Assembly: GCA_031431235.1 (NCBI GenBank)
Contig: JANPDA010000112.1
Location: forward strand, 1-17,544
DNA: 17,544 bases
Source: JANNSW01 sp031431235
GTDB taxonomy: Bacteria > Pseudomonadota > Alphaproteobacteria > Rhizobiales > Hyphomicrobiaceae
Direction: 5' to 3'
In this document: positions 13,853 to 17,544 of the stretch, piece by piece
How positions within the stretch are numbered: position 1 is the first letter of the stretch
How the letters are laid out: every line of letters begins with the position of its first letter
The notes under the pieces: generated by a model
The model's database searches: none
Seen by the model: only the letters and a program-made list of their open reading frames with translations
What the model was told of the DNA's origin: nothing
Program-made: the position numbers and the translations under genes

Positions 13853-14741
13853 CACGACGCTGTCGACCGGCCGATCCTCCCCGCCCTCGCCGATTGCGGA
13901 GTTCTGGCGCGACTTCTCCGAGAACCGCGGCGCGGTCGCCGGCCTCATCATTATCGCCACCATCACCATCGTCGCGCTGTTCGCCGACGTGTTCGCGCCC
14001 CATTCACCGATCGAGCAGTTCCGCGAGGCGACGAGAATGCCGCCCGCCTTCCTGGGCGGCGAATGGCGCTTTCCGCTCGGCACCGATGCGGTCGGGCGCG
14101 ATCTGCTGTCGCGCATCATCCATGGCGGCCGCATCTCCCTCTTCATCGGCCTCTCGGTGATGCTGGTCTCGGCCATCGTCGGCGTGTCGCTCGGCCTGGC
14201 TGCCGCCTTTGCCGGTGGCGCGGTCGATATCGTCATCTCGCGGGTGATGGACCTGATCGTCGCCATCCCCTCGCTCGTGCTCGCGATCCTCATCATCGCG
14301 GTGATCGGCCCCAACCTCACCAACACCATCATCGCTGTCACGATCGTCTATCTGCCGCGCTACGTGCGCCTCGTCAGGGCGTCCGCCCTCGCCGAGCTCA
14401 CCAAGGACTACGTCACGAGCGCGCGTGTGGCGGGAGCGGGACCCAGGCGCCTGATGCTGGTGACGGTGCTGCCGAATTGCCTCGCGCCGCTGATCGTGCA
14501 GGCAGCGCTCGGCATCTCGGACGCGATCCTGGAAGCCGCCGCGCTGGGCTTCCTCGGGCTCGGCGCCCAGCCCCCGACCGCGGAATGGGGCGCGATGCTC
14601 GCCGACAGCCGCGAGTTCATCCGCGCCGCGCCCTGGATCGTCACCATCCCCGGCCTCGCCATCCTGGTGACGGTGCTCGCCATCAACCTGACGGGCGATG
14701 GTCTGCGTGATGCGCTCGACCCCAAGCTCCGGCGGAGCTGA
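13842..14741 (+). CDS. dppC: Dipeptide ABC transporter permease DppC
   Basis: A 299-residue permease with the DppC/OppC pattern: an N-terminal cytoplasmic tail (to FWRDFSENRGAVAGL), a first helix at about 32-50, FAPHSP, the FPLGTDAVGRDLLSRIIHGG motif (77-96), several membrane segments and the EAA loop LTKDYVTSARVAGAGPRRLM (186-205). LGFLGLGAQPPTAEWGAML and the end GDGLRDALDPKLRRS are family hallmarks. It pairs with DppB to form the channel. The ATG overlaps the dppB end by 11 bases, without its own strong ribosome-binding site. The length is normal. Confidence 0.95.
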   Translation: MPADTTLSTGRSSPPSPIAEFWRDFSENRGAVAGLIIIATITIVALFADVFAPHSPIEQFREATRMPPAFLGGEWRFPLGTDAVGRDLLSRIIHGGRISLFIGLSVMLVSAIVGVSLGLAAAFAGGAVDIVISRVMDLIVAIPSLVLAILIIAVIGPNLTNTIIAVTIVYLPRYVRLVRASALAELTKDYVTSARVAGAGPRRLMLVTVLPNCLAPLIVQAALGISDAILEAAALGFLGLGAQPPTAEWGAMLADSREFIRAAPWIVTIPGLAILVTVLAINLTGDGLRDALDPKLRRS

Positions 14742-14744
14742 GTG

Positions 14745-15377
14745 ATGCGCGACGCCATCATCAGCGCCGGCGGCACGGTCGTCGCAGCCTTTGTCGGCGT
14801 CTTGACGTGGTACCTGGCCTCTGGCGCCGACCGGCGCCGCGAGCAGAACGAGCGGGAGGTCGCCCGCAAGCTCGAGGAAGCGCAACGCGAGCAGCGCGTG
14901 CTCGACATCGTGGTCGCGCTGCACTCGGAGATCCTCGCTGGCATTCTCGCCAACCGCCGCCAGCTGACCGCGGAGGAGGTCGACTATGCCATCCGCCAGG
15001 AGACGCCCTTTGCGACCGCGGACGAAACCGATTTCGTGTTCGATTCCGTCAAGACCGACATCTCGATCCTGCCAGCGGAGGTCATCCACTCCGTGGTGCA
15101 GTACTATCGCACCGCCCAACAATCGAATCTGCTGACGAAGGATCTGAGGGACCCCAATTTCCTGACCCAGAGCGCGGACGAGAAACGCCGCATCCTGGCG
15201 TCGCTGCTGCAAATCGTCGAGTTGCAGAAGATGTTGGGCGAGGCCGCCATATCCGACCTCGCTGCCTATGGCCGCACGCGCGGCCTCGACCTGTCGTCGA
15301 GCGAGGCCCGAGCAACCAAACTCGTCGAGGACGCCCGCGATGAGCTGCGTCTCGTCTTCAAGAAATCGGTACGATAG
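14745..15377 (+). CDS. Membrane-anchored coiled-coil protein of unknown function inside the dpp operon
   Basis: A 210-residue protein with one N-terminal membrane helix at about 4-26 (AIISAGGTVVAAFVGVLTWY), then a strongly charged helix likely to form a coiled coil (ADRRREQNEREVARKLEEAQ through about residue 70), and a soluble remainder rich in Asp, Glu and Leu. It has no catalytic motif I recognise. GGAG at 14734-14737, seven bases before ATG 14745, supports the start; a GTG at 14742 is adjacent. It begins three bases after the dppC stop, which places it in the transporter operon. Standard dppABCDF operons lack such a gene. It may be a structural accessory of the transporter, or an unrelated passenger using the operon promoter. 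Confidence 0.78.
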   Translation: MRDAIISAGGTVVAAFVGVLTWYLASGADRRREQNEREVARKLEEAQREQRVLDIVVALHSEILAGILANRRQLTAEEVDYAIRQETPFATADETDFVFDSVKTDISILPAEVIHSVVQYYRTAQQSNLLTKDLRDPNFLTQSADEKRRILASLLQIVELQKMLGEAAISDLAAYGRTRGLDLSSSEARATKLVEDARDELRLVFKKSVR

Positions 15378-15450
15378 GTCCGGTCATGGCATCTTTCGTC
15401 GGCAGGCGCAAACGTCGGAGTCGTCACACGAGTGGTCGAGCCGGGCCGCG

Positions 15451-15494
15451 CATGGTCAGTATCACAATACGCAGTATATAGTGCCAAATGACCA
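15451..15494 (+). promoter_or_regulatory. AT-rich patch before dppD, possible internal promoter
   Basis: The 117-base gap between the coiled-coil gene and dppD has a sharply AT-richer end, with CAGTAT twice (15457-15462, 15472-15477) and TATATAGT from 15475. GGTCA (15454) and TGACC (15489) face each other at its borders. In this GC-rich setting it stands out and could hold a promoter or binding site for dppDF. No clear -35 partner is seen. Confidence 0.35.
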
Positions 15495-16511
15495 ATGAGT
15501 GAAGACCCCATGCCCTTGCTCGACGTCAGAAACCTTTCGGTCGATTTCGCCACCTCCCGCGGGGCTTTCCGTGCGGTCGATGCCTGTGATTTCGCCGTCG
15601 ATCCGGGCGACCGGCTCGCGATCGTGGGCGAATCGGGCTCGGGCAAGTCGGTTGCCATGCTGGCGGTGATGGGGCTGCTGCCGTGGACGGCGACCGTCAC
15701 CGCCGACCAGATGAACTTCAACGGCCACGACCTGGTGAAGCTCGGAGCCGCCGAGCGCCGGCGGATCATCGGCAAGGACATGGCGATGATCTTCCAGGAG
15801 CCGGTGGCGAGCCTCAATCCCTGCTTCACCGTCGGCTTCCAGCTCGAGGAGAGCCTGCGCACGCATCTGGGGCTCGACAAGCGCGCCAGCCGGGCGCGCG
15901 CGATCGAGCTGCTCGATGCCGTCGGCATCCCCGAGCCCGAGCGCCGGCTGCGCCAGTACCCGCATCAGCTTTCGGGCGGCACCTGCCAGCGGGTGATGAT
16001 CGCGATCGCCATCGCCTGCGAGCCCAAGCTGCTGATCGCCGACGAGCCGACCACCGCCCTCGATGTGACGATCCAGGCCCAGATCCTCGACCTGCTGATC
16101 GATCTGCAGCGCCGCACCGGCATGGCGCTCGTTCTCATCACGCACGATATGGGGGTCGTCGCGGAGACCGCCGAGCGGGTGATCGTGGCCTACGCGGGCC
16201 AGCAGGTGGAGCGGCAGGGGGTCGATGGCCTGTTTGCCTCCCCGCGCCACCCCTACACGGCGGCGCTGCTCTCGGCACTCCCCGAGCGCTCGACGGGCAA
16301 GCGCCTCGCCTCGATCCCGGGCGTCGTGCCGGGCCAGCACGACCGGCCGGGCGGTTGCCTCTTCAATCCCCGCTGCGAACGCGCAAGCGAAGCCTGTCGC
16401 TCGGTGCTGCCGCCGCGCATGGGCAAGGATGCGGGCGAAGCGCTCTGTCACTACCCGCTGGCTGCCGCTCCCCTGCTTCCAATCCAGTCCGCGAGCGGGG
16501 TCCGTCCATGA
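15495..16511 (+). CDS. dppD: Dipeptide ABC transporter ATP-binding protein DppD
   Basis: A 338-residue ATPase with Walker A GESGSGKS (45-52), Q-loop Q101 in MIFQEPVASLNP, signature LSGGTCQR (159-166), Walker B LLIADE (179-184), and switch H217 in LITHDMGVVAE. The signature has Thr-Cys where MSQ or MRQ is usual. The C-terminal oligopeptide-transporter extension follows: ASIPGVVPGQHDRPGGCLFN then PRC, with Cys at 288, 294, 301 and 318, the positions that hold a [4Fe-4S] cluster in a studied DppD. ATG 15495 is used; ATG 15510 (MPLLDVRNLS) is an alternative, and neither has a strong ribosome-binding site. It pairs with DppF. The stop overlaps the dppF ATG by four bases (ATGA). Confidence 0.95.
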   Translation: MSEDPMPLLDVRNLSVDFATSRGAFRAVDACDFAVDPGDRLAIVGESGSGKSVAMLAVMGLLPWTATVTADQMNFNGHDLVKLGAAERRRIIGKDMAMIFQEPVASLNPCFTVGFQLEESLRTHLGLDKRASRARAIELLDAVGIPEPERRLRQYPHQLSGGTCQRVMIAIAIACEPKLLIADEPTTALDVTIQAQILDLLIDLQRRTGMALVLITHDMGVVAETAERVIVAYAGQQVERQGVDGLFASPRHPYTAALLSALPERSTGKRLASIPGVVPGQHDRPGGCLFNPRCERASEACRSVLPPRMGKDAGEALCHYPLAAAPLLPIQSASGVRP

Positions 16512-17515
16512 GCCCTCCATTGATCGAGGCGCGCAGCCTCAGCAAGATCTACGACGTGAGCCGCGGCATGTTCGCAAAGCCCGCCGCGCTGACTGCGGTG
16601 TCGGAGGCTAGCTTCGAGCTGAGGCCGGGCCGGACACTGGCGATCGTCGGCGAATCGGGCTCGGGCAAGTCGACGCTCGCCCGCCTCGTCAGCATGATCG
16701 AGGAGCCTTCCGCCGGCCAGCTCGGCATCGGTGGCATCGATGTCGGTGGCGCGAGCCCAGCCGACCGCCGCAAGCTGCGGCGGATGGTGCAGATGGTGTT
16801 CCAGAACCCCTACGGCTCGCTCAATCCACGCCACAAGATCGGGGCGATCCTGGAGGAGCCGCTCGTCATCAACACCGATCAGACCGCGTCCGAGCGGCGC
16901 GAGCGGGCGCATCGCATCCTGAAGCAGGTGGGCTTGCGCCCCGAGCACTACGACCGCTATCCGCACATGTTCTCAGGGGGGCAACGCCAGCGCATTGCGA
17001 TCGCGCGGGCGCTGATCCTGGAGCCGAAAATCATCGTGCTCGACGAGCCGGTGTCCGCGCTCGACCTCTCGATCCAGGCGCAGATCCTGAACCTGCTCGC
17101 CGAGCTCCAGGAGCAATACGGCCTCACCTACCTCTTCATCAGTCACGCACTGTCGGTCGTACGCCACGTCGCCAGCGAGGTGATGGTGATGTATCTGGGC
17201 CGCGTCGTCGAGATGGGGCCGGCGGCGGCGCTGTTCGCTTCACCTCAGCACCCCTATACGCAGGCGTTGCTGTCCGCGACCCCCGTCGCCGACCCGCGCG
17301 CGCGCCGCGACCGGGTGCGGCTCGAAGGCGAGGTGCCCTCGCCCGTCAACCCACCGTCGGGCTGCGCCTTCCATCCCCGCTGCCGCTACGCTTTCGATCG
17401 CTGCAAGGTGGAGCGACCGGCACTGATCGGGGCGAGGGGAACGAGCGCGGCGTGCCATGCCGTCGAGGAGGGGCGGATGAGGGTGAAGGCGGGCGCGGTG
17501 GTCGGCTACCGGTAG
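16508..17515 (+). CDS. dppF: Dipeptide ABC transporter ATP-binding protein DppF
   Basis: A 335-residue ATPase with Walker A GESGSGKST (48-56), Q-loop Q99 in MVFQNPYGSLNPR, signature FSGGQRQR (155-162), Walker B IIVLDE (175-180) and switch H213. The residue after the switch His is Ala214 (ISHALSVVRH), where Asp is usual. The oligopeptide-transporter C-terminal extension has GEVPSPVNPPSGCAFHPRC and Cys at 286, 292, 299 and 316, as in DppD. It follows dppD with a four-base ATGA overlap and completes the importer. Another frame is open upstream through dppD, but the start after the overlap matches the family N-terminus. The 29 bases to the window end show no terminator. Confidence 0.95.
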   Translation: MSPPLIEARSLSKIYDVSRGMFAKPAALTAVSEASFELRPGRTLAIVGESGSGKSTLARLVSMIEEPSAGQLGIGGIDVGGASPADRRKLRRMVQMVFQNPYGSLNPRHKIGAILEEPLVINTDQTASERRERAHRILKQVGLRPEHYDRYPHMFSGGQRQRIAIARALILEPKIIVLDEPVSALDLSIQAQILNLLAELQEQYGLTYLFISHALSVVRHVASEVMVMYLGRVVEMGPAAALFASPQHPYTQALLSATPVADPRARRDRVRLEGEVPSPVNPPSGCAFHPRCRYAFDRCKVERPALIGARGTSAACHAVEEGRMRVKAGAVVGYR

Positions 17516-17544
17516 CCGCGTCGTCGGACAATGCTCGAGGCAAC

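Noticed and set aside
12806..14341. Long minus-strand frame opposite dppB and dppC
   Set aside because: Its composition is Arg/Asp/Gln/His-rich without domains, and the plus strand encodes clear permeases.

Overview
The window is GC-rich DNA that looks like an alphaproteobacterial chromosome, most likely Hyphomicrobiales (Rhizobiales). The reasons are the ccoNOQP order with a FixK/FNR-type box, a P1B-type ATPase carrying a hemerythrin tail next to it, and REP-like intergenic repeats of a kind I associate with this order. This placement is an inference from gene content and style; no rRNA or other species marker is present.

Region 1 (1-2926, minus strand): ccoN-ccoO-ccoQ-ccoP, the cbb3 high-affinity terminal oxidase used at low oxygen. 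ccoP runs off the left edge. Region 2 (2927-3207): divergent intergenic region with a 13/14 match to the FNR/FixK consensus and a 9-bp inverted repeat in the ccoN leader. Region 3 (3208-7188, plus strand): a P1B-5-like metal ATPase with a C-terminal hemerythrin domain, then a GlcD/D2HGDH-type FAD oxidoreductase that probably starts at a TTG. Between them lie 267 bases of unexplained open frame.

Region 4 (7189-8358): a scar-like accessory patch. It holds two REP-like elements in opposite orientation, an antitoxin gene whose overlapping partner is a short leader fused to a truncated serine resolvase, and a possible minus-strand gene remnant. Region 5 (8359-11009): a small two-TM protein, a malonyl-CoA ligase (matB), and a stand-alone degenerate receiver-domain protein that lacks the phospho-acceptor Asp, preceded by a cluster of small palindromes.

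Region 6 (11100-17515): a complete dipeptide ABC importer, dppA-B-C-(210-aa membrane protein)-D-F. A terminator-like hairpin and an inverted array of seven heptamers separate dppA from dppB. A membrane-anchored coiled-coil protein and a short AT-rich stretch lie between the permease and ATPase genes. DppA brings peptides to the DppB/DppC channel, and DppD/DppF power uptake.

I see no clearly new multi-gene defence or mobile system. The points most worth following are the divergent cbb3/P1B-5-hemerythrin pair, the phospho-site-lacking receiver next to matB and dpp, the antitoxin/resolvase scar, and the extra gene inside the dpp operon.
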